Shown here: positions 33,305-42,582 of the stretch, piece by piece
Layout of the letters: the number at the start of each line of letters is the position of its first letter
Position numbering within the stretch: position 1 is the first letter of the stretch
Assembly: GCF_001013905.1 (NCBI RefSeq)
Contig: NZ_LN831790.1
Coordinates: 5,718,001 to 5,782,000 of the forward strand
Source: Streptomyces leeuwenhoekii
GTDB lineage: Bacteria > Actinomycetota > Actinomycetes > Streptomycetales > Streptomycetaceae
Length of the DNA stretch: 64,000 nt
Reading direction: 5' to 3'
Notes under the pieces: model-generated
The model's database searches: none
Seen by the model: the letters and a program-made list of their open reading frames with translations, nothing else
Told to the model about the DNA's origin: nothing
Translations under genes and position numbers: made by a program

Positions 33305-33631
33305 ATGACGATTCAGACCACCCGTCTCAGGGACCCGGCCGTCCGCGCCTTCGTCGCCGCCGTCAACGCCCATGACCGCGAGGCGTTCCTGGCCCTGCTC
33401 GCGCCCGGCGCCACGATGGCCGACGACGGCCTGGACCGCGACCTCGACGACTGGATCGACCAGGAGATCTTCTCCTCCAACGGCCATCTCCAGGTCGACC
33501 GGGAGTCCAACGGCGGCCGGGCCCTGCTCGCCCACTACCGCAACGACACCTGGGGCGAGATGCGCACCCGGTGGAGCTTCACCGTCGACGAGGACGGCAG
33601 GATCTCCCGCTTCGAGACCGGTCAGGTCTGA
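33305..33631 (+). CDS. NTF2-like/SnoaL-fold small protein
   Basis: 108 residues with the pattern of a SnoaL/NTF2-like domain: VRAFVAAVNAHDREAFLALLAPGATMADDG, a WIDQEIFSSNGHL segment and final beta strands ending WSFTVDEDGRISRFETGQV. Enzymatic or binding role not predictable. ATG 33305 without a strong ribosome site. Confidence 0.82.
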   Translation: MTIQTTRLRDPAVRAFVAAVNAHDREAFLALLAPGATMADDGLDRDLDDWIDQEIFSSNGHLQVDRESNGGRALLAHYRNDTWGEMRTRWSFTVDEDGRISRFETGQV

Positions 33632-33656
33632 AGTCCGCAGGCCGGCCGCCCGGGGC

Positions 33657-33687
33657 TTGCCCTGGCGTGCACTCCAACTCCTAGCGT
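33657..33687 (+). promoter_or_regulatory. MerR-type promoter: 19-bp spacer with TGGcGTGCACtCCA dyad
   Basis: TTGCCC (33657-33662) and TAGCGT (33682-33687) are 19 bp apart, longer than the normal 17. The spacer holds a 14-bp dyad TGGCGTGCACTCCA (33663-33676) broken only at one pair. This is the architecture of promoters untwisted by MerR-family activators. TAGCGT ends 7 nt before the aldo/keto reductase ATG, giving a leaderless mRNA. Confidence 0.72.
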
Positions 33688-33694
33688 CCGGGGC

Positions 33695-34678
33695 ATGGAA
33701 ACCACACGCACACTGGGACGCGCCGGTATCGAGGTGAGCGCCCTGGGCTTCGGCTGCTGGGCGATCGGCGGGGAGTGGCAGGACGCCGACGGGCAGCCCC
33801 TCGGCTGGGGGAAGGTGGACGACGAGGAGTCCGTACGGGCGATCCGGCGCGCCCTCGACCTCGGTGTCACCTTCTTCGACACCGCCGACGTCTACGGCAC
33901 CGGGCACAGCGAACACGTGCTCGGGCGCGCCCTCGGCAAGCGCAGGGACGATGTCGTCGTCGCCACCAAGTGGGGCAACGTCTTCGACGCGGACACCCGC
34001 ACCCTCACCGGCGGCGACGACTCCCCGGAGCACGCCCGCCGGGCGTTGACCGCCTCCCTGCGCCGCCTCGGCACCGACCGCATCGACCTCTACCAGTTGC
34101 ACCTCGCCGACGCGGACCCGGTGCGCGCCGCCGAACTGCGCGAGGTGTGCGAGGAGTTCGTGCGGGACGGGCTGATCCGCGCCTACGCCTGGAGCACCGA
34201 CGACCCGGAGCGGGCGGCGGTGTTCGCGCGAGGGGAGCACTGCGCGGCCGTCCAGCACCTGGCCAACGTGCTCCAGGACGCGCCGGAGATGTTCGCGCTC
34301 GGCGAGGAGACGGGCCTCGCCTCCGTCGTCCGCAGCCCGCTCGCGATGGGGCTGCTGAGCGGGAAGCGCCGGGCCCAACGGCCGCTGGAGGCGGGGGACA
34401 TCCGCAGCCGGCCGCCCTTCTGGCTCCAGGGCTTCGACGGCTCGGGCGCCGATCCCGCGTGGCTGGCTCGCGTCGACGCGCTCCGGGACGTCCTCACCAG
34501 CGACGGCCGTACGCCCGCCCAGGGCGCCCTGGCCTGGCTGTGGGCGCGCAGTCCGCGGGCCGTGCCCATCCCCGGATTCCGTTCGGTCGCGCAGGCCGAG
34601 GAGAACGCGGGCGCGCTGGAGAAGGGGCCGCTCACCGAGGAGCAGATGGCGGAGGTGGAGCGCATTCTCGGCCGGTGA
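33695..34678 (+). CDS. Aldo/keto reductase
   Basis: 327 residues, TIM barrel. Catalytic tetrad: Asp of FFDTADVYGTG and Tyr of the same segment, Lys of VVATKWGN, His of DLYQLHLAD. NADPH-binding end IPGFRSVAQAEENAGAL. It reduces aldehydes or ketones with NADPH. Leaderless expression from a MerR-type promoter suggests induction by a stress or an electrophile; no merR gene lies in the window. Confidence 0.92.
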   Translation: METTRTLGRAGIEVSALGFGCWAIGGEWQDADGQPLGWGKVDDEESVRAIRRALDLGVTFFDTADVYGTGHSEHVLGRALGKRRDDVVVATKWGNVFDADTRTLTGGDDSPEHARRALTASLRRLGTDRIDLYQLHLADADPVRAAELREVCEEFVRDGLIRAYAWSTDDPERAAVFARGEHCAAVQHLANVLQDAPEMFALGEETGLASVVRSPLAMGLLSGKRRAQRPLEAGDIRSRPPFWLQGFDGSGADPAWLARVDALRDVLTSDGRTPAQGALAWLWARSPRAVPIPGFRSVAQAEENAGALEKGPLTEEQMAEVERILGR

Positions 34679-34998
34679 CCGGGCGCGCGCGAGGTGACCA
34701 CCCCCGCGCGCGGTCGCCCGACGCGCCACGGCGGGACGCGACGGGACGATATGTGCGGCAGCCGTCCCACGCACCGGCGTGCACCCGCGCCTCGCGCGGG
34801 TCCACCCCCAACCGGTGCCGTGGAACGGCTGCCGTCTTCCCCCCTCGGTATGGCTTGCGGAAGAACAGTGCTCCAAGTGTGAAGCTCTGGTGCAGGAAAG
34901 TTGAGCACATGACCACCACCGGCCGCAATAGGCCGGATGTGCGAACTCCGCTTGTGGGGGTTCGCAGTCGGTGGTCCGCGCGGCGCGGCGGCGCCGCC
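34679..34998. other. 320-bp intergenic region without a gene
   Basis: Between convergent genes. It begins with an inverted repeat gcgcgcg...gcgcgcg (about 34683-34711), a likely terminator for the reductase gene, and ends with ggcggcgccgcc at about 34987-34998 next to the SDR stop. The middle has no frame with a ribosome site and convincing composition. Confidence 0.6.
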
Positions 34999-35778
34999 TC
35001 AGCCCCGGCCGATGTACGGCATCGCCGTCGCCAGTACCGTCGCGAACTGCACGTTGGCCTCCAGCGGCAGCTCCGCCATGTGCCGCACCGTGCGGGCCAC
35101 GTCGGCGACGTCCATCACCGGCTCCGGTGCCATCTCGCCGTTGGCCTGGAGGGCGCCCGTCTGCATCCGCGCCGTCATGTCGGTCGCCGCGTTGCCGATG
35201 TCGATCTGGCCCACCGCGATGCCGTACCGCCGCCCGTCCAGCGACAGGGACTTGGTCAGGCCGGTCAGCGCGTGCTTGGTCGCCGTGTACGCCACCGAGT
35301 GGGGGCGGGGCGTGTGCGCCGAGATCGAGCCGTTGTTGATGATCCGGCCGCCCCGCGGGTCCTGCTCCTTCATCTGACGGTACGCCGCCTGCGCGCACAG
35401 GAACGCCCCGTTGAGGTTGGTGTCCACCACGTGCCGCCACGCGTCGTACGACAGCTCCTCGACCGGCACACCGCCCGGCCCGAACGTCCCCGCGTTGTTG
35501 AACAGCAGGTCCAGCCGCCCGAAACGGTCGCGCACGGCGTCGAACAGGGCCGCGACGTCCTCGGGGCGTGACACGTCGGCGCGGACGGCGAGGGAGGTGC
35601 CGCCGGGCGCCAGGGCGGCCGTCTCCTCCAGGGTCTCGGCGCGGCGGCCGGCCAGGGCCAGCGACCAGCCCGCGCGCAGCAGTTCGACGGCGACCGCACG
35701 GCCGATACCGGACCCCGCGCCGGTCACCACGGCGACCCGGGAGCGGGGGTCCGGGCGGTTCGTTTGCATGGCATTCAT
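34999..35778 (-). CDS. Short-chain dehydrogenase/reductase
   Basis: 259 residues. Rossmann motif [11 protein letters not shown] (about 17-27), NNAG (about 94-97), active site Ser in NNGSISAH and YTATK (Tyr/Lys). Starts are ATG 35778 (MNAMQTNRP) or ATG 35769. Substrate unknown. Divergent from phoD with 143 bp between. Confidence 0.9.
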   Translation of the reverse strand: MNAMQTNRPDPRSRVAVVTGAGSGIGRAVAVELLRAGWSLALAGRRAETLEETAALAPGGTSLAVRADVSRPEDVAALFDAVRDRFGRLDLLFNNAGTFGPGGVPVEELSYDAWRHVVDTNLNGAFLCAQAAYRQMKEQDPRGGRIINNGSISAHTPRPHSVAYTATKHALTGLTKSLSLDGRRYGIAVGQIDIGNAATDMTARMQTGALQANGEMAPEPVMDVADVARTVRHMAELPLEANVQFATVLATAMPYIGRG

Positions 35779-35921
35779 GCGCCCGCAGCGTACGGGAAGG
35801 TCCGCCATCCGGAACTCATCCGCTCGCCATGCGGATGTTCTGTACGTGCCAATCCGGCGTCGTCTCCGAGGAATCCAATGCCCCTTGCACCTATTCATGA
35901 GGTTCGCCAGGGGAGGACCGG

Positions 35922-37559
35922 ATGTCACCCGCAGACCACCCGTCACAGCACGCCCCGGAACTGCGCGCCGCCGCTCGGCACTTCGGCCGCCGCCGCTTCC
36001 TGACCGCCACCGGCGCCGCCGCCGCGCTCGCCTTCGCGGTGAACCTGCCGGCCACCGGCGCCGCGAGCGCCGCCGAACTCGACGCCGCCCGGATCACCGA
36101 CGACCCGTTCACCCTCGGCGTCGCCTCCGGCGACCCGCTGCCCGACTCGGTCCTGCTGTGGACGCGCCTGGCCCCCGCCCCGTACCAGCCCGACGGCGGA
36201 CTGCCCGCCCAGCGTGTCACCGTCACCTGGGAACTGGCCCTGGACGAACGGTTCCGCCGGGTCGTCAGACGCGGCCGGGCCACCGCCCACCCGGAGTTCG
36301 ACCACACCGTGCACGTCGAGGTCGGCCACCTCGCGCCCGCCCACGTGTACTACTACCGCTTCCGCGTGGGCGGCTGGGTCAGTCCGGCCGGCCGCACCCG
36401 CACCGCCCCCGCCCGCGGCAGCCGGGCCGGCCTCGACTTCGGCCTGGTCTCCTGCCAGAAGTACGACGAGGGCTACTACACGGCCTACAAGCACCTGGCC
36501 GAGGAGGACGTGGACGTCGTCTTCCACCTCGGCGACTACCTCTACGAGTACGCCGTCAACTCGGTGGCCGGCTCCCGCGCCTACCCGGCCGGCACCCTGC
36601 CCGCGGTGTTCAACCGCGAGACGGTGACGCTGGAGGACTACCGCCTGCGGTACGCCCTGTACAAGTCGGACCCCGACCTGCGGGCCGCGCACGCCGCGCA
36701 CCCCTTCGTCGTCACCTGGGACGACCACGAGACCGAGAACAACTACGCGGACGACACCCCCGAGAACAGCGTCCCGCCGGAGGAGTTCCTGCTGCGCCGG
36801 GCCGCCGCCTACCGGGCCTACTGGGAGAACATGCCGCTGCGCCGCCCCCAGATGCCCGAGGGAGCCGACCTGAAGCTCTACCGCCGCCTGCACTGGGGCC
36901 GGCTGGCGCAGTTCGACGTGCTCGACACCCGCCAGTACCGCTCCAACCAGGCCTACGGCGACGGCTGGCAGTACTCCGGTCCCGAGTCGGAGGACCCGAG
37001 CCGCACGCTGACCGGCGACGCCCAGGAGCGCTGGCTGATCAACGGCTGGCACCGGTCGGACGCCGTGTGGAACGTGGTGCCCCAGCAGGTCACCTTCTCC
37101 CGGCGGTACAACTCCACCACCCTGCCGTCCAAGGTCTCGATGGACTCCTGGGACGGCTACCCGGCCTCCCGCGAACGGGTGCTGGCCGGCGCGCAGGCCG
37201 CCGGTGTCGAGAACCTGATGGTCCTCACCGGCGACGTGCACGTGCACTACGCCTTCGACATCAAGCGCGACTTCTCCGACCCCGGCTCCAAGACCGTCGG
37301 CACGGAGATCGTCACCACGTCCGTCACCAGCGGCCGCGACGGTTCGGCGAAGCCCTCCAACTGGGACACCCTCATGACCGCCAACCCGCACCTGAAGTTC
37401 TTCAGCGGACTGCGCGGCTACGTGACGGTGTCCCTCAACCGGGAGCTGGCCCGGGCCGACTACAAGACGGTGTCCCACGTGACCACGCAGGGCGCGCCGC
37501 TCACCACCGCCGCCTCCTTCGTGACGGAGGTGGGGGACCAGGGCCTCAAGCCGGCGTGA
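35922..37559 (+). CDS. phoD: Secreted alkaline phosphatase PhoD (Tat substrate)
   Basis: 545 residues. A twin-arginine signal (RRRFLTATG, about 24-32, then a hydrophobic stretch and ASAAEL) exports the folded enzyme. PhoD core: [29 protein letters not shown] and [10 protein letters not shown], the Fe/Ca-binding residues of this phosphodiesterase/phosphatase. ATG 35922 has GGGAGG. PhoP control is usual for the family, but I see no clear pair of 11-bp PHO-box repeats. The 3' end overlaps the convergent Gfo/Idh gene by 14 bp. Confidence 0.93.
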   Translation: MSPADHPSQHAPELRAAARHFGRRRFLTATGAAAALAFAVNLPATGAASAAELDAARITDDPFTLGVASGDPLPDSVLLWTRLAPAPYQPDGGLPAQRVTVTWELALDERFRRVVRRGRATAHPEFDHTVHVEVGHLAPAHVYYYRFRVGGWVSPAGRTRTAPARGSRAGLDFGLVSCQKYDEGYYTAYKHLAEEDVDVVFHLGDYLYEYAVNSVAGSRAYPAGTLPAVFNRETVTLEDYRLRYALYKSDPDLRAAHAAHPFVVTWDDHETENNYADDTPENSVPPEEFLLRRAAAYRAYWENMPLRRPQMPEGADLKLYRRLHWGRLAQFDVLDTRQYRSNQAYGDGWQYSGPESEDPSRTLTGDAQERWLINGWHRSDAVWNVVPQQVTFSRRYNSTTLPSKVSMDSWDGYPASRERVLAGAQAAGVENLMVLTGDVHVHYAFDIKRDFSDPGSKTVGTEIVTTSVTSGRDGSAKPSNWDTLMTANPHLKFFSGLRGYVTVSLNRELARADYKTVSHVTTQGAPLTTAASFVTEVGDQGLKPA

Positions 37560-38610
37560 CGACGGCCTCCTCCACCCCGGAGGCCTCGCCGGTCCCGCCG
37601 GCACCGGCTCCGGCCGCCTCGGCCGGGTAGCGGACGCCGACGCGGTCGCGGATCGCGTCGAGCGTCCGCATCACGGCGAGCGTGCCGTCGAGCGGGACGA
37701 GCGGGGACTCGGTCTCCCCGGCCCGCAGCGCCCGCATCACCTCCCGGGCCTCGTGACGGAAACCGGCGCGGGGCCCGTCGGTCCGGTCGGCCGTGAACTC
37801 CTCCGGGGCCCGGCCGTCCCGGTGCAGGACGAAACGGGGCGGGTCGAAGAAGCCGGACGGGATGTCGATGCGGCCCAGCGAGCCGGTGACCGAGGCCGTG
37901 GTCGCCGTGCCCCCGGCGATGGAGCAGTGCACCGAGGCGAGAGCACCGCTCTCCCACGAGAGCAGTGCACCCGTCTGGAGATCGACGCCCTCCGGCGAGA
38001 GCACCGCTCTCGCCGTCACCTCCGACGGCTCCCCGAGCAGCAGATGCGCGAACGACACCGGGTACACCCCGAGATCGAGCAGCGCGCCCCCGCCCTGCGC
38101 GGGGTCCCGCAGCCGGTGCGCGGGCGGGAAGGGCCCGGCCAGCCCGAAGTCCGCCTGCACGGTGCGCACGTCACCGATCGCGCCGTCGTCCACCAGCTCC
38201 TTCAGCCGGCGGACCAGCGGATTGCAGTACATCCACATGGCCTCCATCAGGAAGCGGCCCCGCGCCCGTGCCAGCGCCACCAGTTCCGCGGCCTCGCGCA
38301 CGTTCAGCGTGAACGGCTTCTCGCACAGCACGTTCCGGCCCGCCTCCAGGCACAGCCCGGCCGCCGCGCGGTGCGCCGCGTGCGGGGTCGCCACGTAGAC
38401 GACGTCGACGTCCTCGTCCGCCGCCAGCCCTTCCCAGCCGCCGTACGCCCGCGGCACCCCGAACCGCTCGGCGAAGGCCCGCGCCGACTCCTCCGTCCGC
38501 GAGGCGACCGCCACGACCTCCGCGTCCGGCAGGTCGACGAGGTCCGCCGTGAACGCCGCCGCGATCCCTCCGGTCGCCAGGATCCCCCAGCGCACCTTAC
38601 GTTCCGTCAC
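37546..38610 (-). CDS. Gfo/Idh/MocA family oxidoreductase
   Basis: 354 residues. N-terminal NAD(P) fold VRWGILATGGIAAAF (about 6-20) and the family motif LCEKPFTLN (Lys/Pro, about 95-103); a C-terminal alpha/beta domain follows with GGGALLDLGVYPVSFA (active-site His position replaced within Asp-Leu-Gly-Val-Tyr-Pro). It probably oxidises a sugar or inositol-like alcohol (dihydrodiol dehydrogenase group). GTG 38610. Divergent from the MFS pump. Confidence 0.9.
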   Translation of the reverse strand: MTERKVRWGILATGGIAAAFTADLVDLPDAEVVAVASRTEESARAFAERFGVPRAYGGWEGLAADEDVDVVYVATPHAAHRAAAGLCLEAGRNVLCEKPFTLNVREAAELVALARARGRFLMEAMWMYCNPLVRRLKELVDDGAIGDVRTVQADFGLAGPFPPAHRLRDPAQGGGALLDLGVYPVSFAHLLLGEPSEVTARAVLSPEGVDLQTGALLSWESGALASVHCSIAGGTATTASVTGSLGRIDIPSGFFDPPRFVLHRDGRAPEEFTADRTDGPRAGFRHEAREVMRALRAGETESPLVPLDGTLAVMRTLDAIRDRVGVRYPAEAAGAGAGGTGEASGVEEAVVTPA

Positions 38611-38718
38611 CGTGCCCCACCCTCGCTCACGTTCGTACACATTCCCACAAGTGGTCCTGCGGGCCGTTCGCACGAGCTGAGAGCATAGGTGCCGGATCTG
38701 TCGAAAAGGGAGGGGCAC

Positions 38719-40125
38719 ATGCCCGAACACAGGGCATCCATACCGAGCACACCACAGGAGACCCCGGACACAGCCTCGCAAAAGGCATCACAGCGGGCCG
38801 CGCGGCAGCAGCACCCGCCGGCGGCCGGACCGGCACCGGCACCGGCCGCCGACGCGCTGGGCGGCCCCCGCCGCACCAGCCTGCTCGTCACGCTGATCCT
38901 CGGCGGCCTCACCGCCACGCCACCGCTGGCGATGGACATGTACCTGCCCGCCCTGCCGGAGGTCACCGACTCCCTGCGCGCGCCGGCCGCCACCGTCCAG
39001 CTCACCCTCACCGCCTGCCTGGCCGGCATGGCCCTCGGGCAGATGGTGGTCGGCCCGATGAGCGACCGGTGGGGGCGGCGCCGCCCGCTGCTCGTCGGCC
39101 TCGCCGTCTACGTCGTCGCCACCGTCCTGTGCGCCCTGGCGCCCACCGTCGAACTCCTCGTCGCCTTCCGGCTGGCGCAGGGCCTGGCCGGTGCCGCCGG
39201 GATCGTCATCGCGCGGGCCGTCGTCCGCGACCTGTACGACGGCGTGGCCATGGCCCGCTTCTTCTCCACCCTCATGCTGATCTCGGGCGTGGCCCCGGTC
39301 GTCGCGCCGCTCATCGGCGGACAGATCCTGCGGGTGACGGACTGGCGGGGCGTCTTCGTCCTCCTCACCGTGGTCGGGGCCGTGCTGGGCGCGATCGTCT
39401 GGGCGAAGCTCCCCGAGACGCTGCCGCCCGCCGAGCGGCACACCGGCGGCGTGCGCGACACCTTCGCCTCCCTGCGCACTCTCCTCGCCGACCGCGCCTT
39501 CACCGGCTACATGCTCGCCGGCGGCTTCGCCTTCGCCTCCCTGTTCGCCTACATCTCCGCCTCGCCCTTCGTGATCCAGGAGATCTACGGCGCCTCCCCG
39601 CAGACGTTCAGCCTGCTGTTCGGCCTCAACTCCATCGGCCTGGTCGTCGTCGGGCAGATCAACGGCAAGGTGCTGGTCGGCAGGGCCGGACTCGACCGGG
39701 TGCTCGGCATCGGCCTCGCCGTCGTCATCGCCGCCGCGGCCGCGCTGCTGCTGATGTCCCTGGGCGTCTTCGGCGAGGTGGGGCTCGCACCGGTCGCCGC
39801 CGCGCTGTTCGTGCTGATGTCCGCCATGGGCATCACCCTGCCCAACACCCAGACCCTGGCCCTGATGCGGGTCAAGCACGCCGCCGGGTCCGCCTCCGCC
39901 CTGCTGGGCACCTCCTCCTTCCTCATCGGCGCGATCGCCTCCCCGCTGGTCGGCATCGCGGGCGAGGACACCGCCCTGCCGATGGCGGTCGTCCAACTGG
40001 CCGCCGCCCTGGTGGCGCTGGGCTGCTTCGTGGGAATGTGCCGTCCGCGCAAGGAACGGGCCGCCGCGCGGGGCGGCGAGCACGCGCCGGCGGGCGACGC
40101 GGAGAGGACCGGGGAGGGAAGCTGA
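38719..40125 (+). CDS. Bcr/CflA-family MFS drug resistance transporter
   Basis: 468 residues with 12 helices after a Gln/Ala/Pro-rich 50-residue tail. The Bcr/CflA signature PLAMDMYLPALPEV (about 76-89) and loop GPMSDRWGRRRPLL (about 115-128) are present. Family members export bicyclomycin, chloramphenicol or sulfonamides. ATG 38719 has GGGAGGGG. Its stop overlaps the CTG start of a beta-lactamase-like gene, so the two are coupled. Confidence 0.9.
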   Translation: MPEHRASIPSTPQETPDTASQKASQRAARQQHPPAAGPAPAPAADALGGPRRTSLLVTLILGGLTATPPLAMDMYLPALPEVTDSLRAPAATVQLTLTACLAGMALGQMVVGPMSDRWGRRRPLLVGLAVYVVATVLCALAPTVELLVAFRLAQGLAGAAGIVIARAVVRDLYDGVAMARFFSTLMLISGVAPVVAPLIGGQILRVTDWRGVFVLLTVVGAVLGAIVWAKLPETLPPAERHTGGVRDTFASLRTLLADRAFTGYMLAGGFAFASLFAYISASPFVIQEIYGASPQTFSLLFGLNSIGLVVVGQINGKVLVGRAGLDRVLGIGLAVVIAAAAALLLMSLGVFGEVGLAPVAAALFVLMSAMGITLPNTQTLALMRVKHAAGSASALLGTSSFLIGAIASPLVGIAGEDTALPMAVVQLAAALVALGCFVGMCRPRKERAAARGGEHAPAGDAERTGEGS

Positions 40126-41252
40126 GCACGCCGAGACTGCGCAGCGACACACCGGAACGGGCCGGACTCGACCCCGGGGAGCTGCGCCACCTCGTCCGGG
40201 AGGTGCGCGCCCTCACCGCCGGCGAGCGCCCCTGGGCCGCGGGCGCCGTCGTGGTCGCCGGGCGCGGCCCGGTGGTGGCGGTGGAGGAGGCCGCGGGCTG
40301 GGCCGTGCGGTACGCCGCGTACGACCCGCAGAGCGACGCGGGCGTGGAACTGCCGGCCGCCTCCCGGGTGCCGATGTCCGTCGCCACGCCCTTCGACCTG
40401 GCCTCGCTCACCAAGCTGTTCACGGCGGTCGCCGCGGTGCAGCAGATCGAGCGGGGCACCCTCGGCCTCGACGCCCGGGTCGGCGCCTACCTGCCCGAGT
40501 TCCACGCCGCCGCCCGGCACGGCGTCACCGTACGGCACCTGCTCACGCACACCTCCGGACTGCGGCCCGAGCTCCCGCTGTACGCCTGCGCGGGCGAGGG
40601 GGAGCGGCTCGCCCGGCTGCGGGCGGAACCACCGGTGGAGGCGCCCGGCACGTACCGCTACTCGGACCTGAACATGCTGCTCCTCCAGCACGTCCTGGAG
40701 CGGGTCACCGGCCGTTCCCTCGACGTCCTGGTGCGCGACGGCATCACCCGGCCGCTGGGCATGACGGCGACGCGGTTCGGGCCGTGCCCGGGCGCGGCGG
40801 CCACCGAGGACCAGCGGCGGCCGTGGGCCAAGACGGACCGGGGGATGCTGCGCGGGGTCGTCCACGACGAGAACGCGTGGGCGCTGGGCGGCGTGGCCGG
40901 CCACGCGGGGCTGTTCTCCACCGGGCGGGACCTGGCCGTCTTCTGCCGCGCCCTGCTCGCGGGCGGCGCGTACGGGCCCGCCCGCATCCTCGGGCCCGGC
41001 TTCGTGGACCTGCTGCTGGCCCCGCCCGGGCTGGGGTTCGCCCTGGACCAGCCCTGGTTCATGGGGGAGCTGGCGGGGCGGGGCGCGGCCGGGCACACCG
41101 GCTTCACCGGGACGATGCTGGTGCTGGACCGGGCGACGGACACGTTCCTCGTCCTGCTGGCGAACACGGTGCACCCGCGCCGGAGGACGGCGGACAACGG
41201 CCCCCGGGCCGCGGCGGGGAGCCGGATGGCGCGGGCGGTACGGGGGAGGTGA
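40122..41252 (+). CDS. Serine hydrolase of the beta-lactamase/DD-peptidase family (class C fold)
   Basis: 376 residues. The frame begins with CTG at 40122 (CTGA overlap; GGGGAGGG 5 nt upstream) since no ATG or GTG fits the family N terminus STPRLRSDTPERAGLDP. Motifs: SLTK (Ser/Lys nucleophile pair, about 94-97), YSDLN (variant of Tyr-x-Asn, about 182) and GHTGFTG (Lys-Thr-Gly equivalent, about 325). No signal peptide, so it acts in the cytosol and is more likely an esterase or peptidase than a resistance enzyme, despite coupling to a drug pump. Confidence 0.87.
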   Translation: MSTPRLRSDTPERAGLDPGELRHLVREVRALTAGERPWAAGAVVVAGRGPVVAVEEAAGWAVRYAAYDPQSDAGVELPAASRVPMSVATPFDLASLTKLFTAVAAVQQIERGTLGLDARVGAYLPEFHAAARHGVTVRHLLTHTSGLRPELPLYACAGEGERLARLRAEPPVEAPGTYRYSDLNMLLLQHVLERVTGRSLDVLVRDGITRPLGMTATRFGPCPGAAATEDQRRPWAKTDRGMLRGVVHDENAWALGGVAGHAGLFSTGRDLAVFCRALLAGGAYGPARILGPGFVDLLLAPPGLGFALDQPWFMGELAGRGAAGHTGFTGTMLVLDRATDTFLVLLANTVHPRRRTADNGPRAAAGSRMARAVRGR

Positions 41253-41255
41253 GGC

Positions 41256-41494
41256 GGGGCGCCCGGCGTGGGGCCGGGCGCCCGGGACGTGCGGGGCGGG
41301 GCGTCCGGTTCGTGCGGCGGGGCGTTCGGTTCGTGCGGCGGGGCGGCCGGGACGTGGGGCCGGGCGTCCGGTTCGTGCGGCGGGGCGGCCGGGACGTGCC
41401 GCTGGGCGGCCGGGACGTGCGGGGCGGGGCGTCCGGTTCGTGCGGCGGGGCGCCCTGGACGTGCCGCGGGGCGCCCGGGTCGTGCGGCGGGGCG
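41256..41494 (+). repeat. 21-bp minisatellite, about 11 copies
   Basis: Tandem units of consensus GGGGCGnCCGGnnCGTGCGGC. Clear 21-bp copies start at 41298, 41319, 41340, 41361, 41382, 41426, 41447 and 41468; 23-bp copies at 41275 and 41403; a 19-bp copy at 41256 and a partial one at 41489. Two subtypes alternate (GTCCGGTTCGTG and GGCCGGGACGTG), suggesting higher-order duplication. It lies in a 333-bp gap with no other feature except the next gene's promoter. Confidence 0.88.
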
Positions 41495-41573
41495 TGAGCG
41501 GGCGCCGAGTGACGTGCGGCCGGGGGCCCCGGGGCCGCCCGGCCGCGAGGGCACCGCTCGTATCCGCGCCCCG

Positions 41574-41579
41574 TAGAAT
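41574..41579 (+). promoter_or_regulatory. -10 box (TAGAAT) of leaderless Rsm22-like gene
   Basis: TAGAAT ends 6 nt before the GTG at 41586. No ribosome site is present, so the mRNA is probably leaderless. Confidence 0.6.
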
Positions 41580-41585
41580 CACCGG

Positions 41586-42578
41586 GTGACCGCCCCCGTA
41601 TCCCCAGCCGAAACCCTGCGTGCCGCCCTCGCCGGGCTGCTCGACGGGCTTCCGGCGCGGCAGGCCGCGCAGGCCGTGGAACGGCTGATCGCGAACTACC
41701 GGGGCGCCACCCCCACCGACGCGCCGATCCTGCGGGACCGCGCCGACGTGATCGCCTACGCCGCCTACCGCATGCCCGCCACCTTCGAGGCGGTGCGCTC
41801 GGCGCTGGCGGCGTTGGCGCAGGCGGCGCCCCCGTGGGCGCCCGGCAGTCATGTCGACGTCGGCGGCGGGACCGGCGCGGCGACCTGGGCGGCGGGCGCC
41901 GTCTGGGGCGGCGTCCGGCCGGTGACCGTGCTCGACTGGGCCGAGCCGGCGCTCGCGCTCGGCCGGGAGATCGCCGCCGCCCACCCGGCCCTCGCGGACG
42001 TCACCTGGCGCCGCTCCCGGATCGGAGCGGCGCTCACTTTGGAGAGCACCGATCTCGTCACCGTCTCCTACGTCCTCAACGAGCTGACCGCGCCCGACCG
42101 CGCCGCCCTCGTCGACGCCGCCGCCTCAGCCGCCCAGGCCGTCGTGATCGTCGAGCCGGGCACCCCCGACGGCTACGCCCGCGTCATCGAGGCCCGCGAT
42201 CGCCTGGTCTCCGCGGGCTTCCACGTCGCCGCCCCCTGCCCGCACAGCGACACCTGCCCCATCGCGCCCGGCGCGGACTGGTGCCACTTCTCGGCCCGGG
42301 TCAGCCGCTCCTCGCTGCACCGCCAGGTCAAGGGCGGCTCACTCGCCTACGAGGACGAGAAGTTCAGCTATGTCGCGGCGGCCCGCTTCCCGGTCGCGCC
42401 GGCCCCGTCCCGGGTGGTCCGCCGGCCGCAGATCCGCAAGGGCCAGGTCCTGCTCGACCTCTGCGAGAGCGAACCGGCCCTCCGCCGGGCCACGGTCACC
42501 AAGCGCCACGGCGACCTCTACAAGGCGGCCCGCGACGCGGAATGGGGCGACGCCTGGCCCCCGGCGGACCACCGCTAG
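41586..42578 (+). CDS. Rsm22-family (ribosomal small subunit) methyltransferase-like protein
   Basis: 330 residues. SAM-type fold with VDVGGGTGAATWA (about 92-104) and VLNELTAPDRAAL. The family's cysteine cluster appears as PCPHSDTCPI and DWCHFSARV (about 218-240), a zinc or Fe-S site. Rsm22 proteins associate with the small ribosomal subunit in mitochondria; bacterial function is unproven. Convergent with the DUF6243 gene with a 4-bp gap. Confidence 0.9.
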   Translation: MTAPVSPAETLRAALAGLLDGLPARQAAQAVERLIANYRGATPTDAPILRDRADVIAYAAYRMPATFEAVRSALAALAQAAPPWAPGSHVDVGGGTGAATWAAGAVWGGVRPVTVLDWAEPALALGREIAAAHPALADVTWRRSRIGAALTLESTDLVTVSYVLNELTAPDRAALVDAAASAAQAVVIVEPGTPDGYARVIEARDRLVSAGFHVAAPCPHSDTCPIAPGADWCHFSARVSRSSLHRQVKGGSLAYEDEKFSYVAAARFPVAPAPSRVVRRPQIRKGQVLLDLCESEPALRRATVTKRHGDLYKAARDAEWGDAWPPADHR

Positions 42579-42582
42579 AGCC

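Noticed and set aside
34632..34928. 98-codon minus-strand frame between the reductase and SDR genes
   Set aside because: It overlaps the reductase C terminus antisense, lacks a ribosome site, and its Arg/Pro composition is that of non-coding high-GC DNA.
35880..35925. Possible PHO box (attcatgag/gttcgccag) upstream of phoD
   Set aside because: The two half-sites are 9 bp apart, not 11, and match the consensus poorly.
40122..41252. Resistance beta-lactamase
   Set aside because: SxxK is present but Tyr-x-Asn is altered and there is no export signal; a general serine hydrolase is the safer call.
41256..41494. CRISPR-like array
   Set aside because: Units are contiguous with no spacers and vary internally.
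41268..41576. 102-codon heptad-repeat frame across the minisatellite (GGASGSC units)
   Set aside because: Open only because the unit is a multiple of three; no ribosome site and arginine-rich frame drift after the repeats. Kept as a repeat, not a gene.
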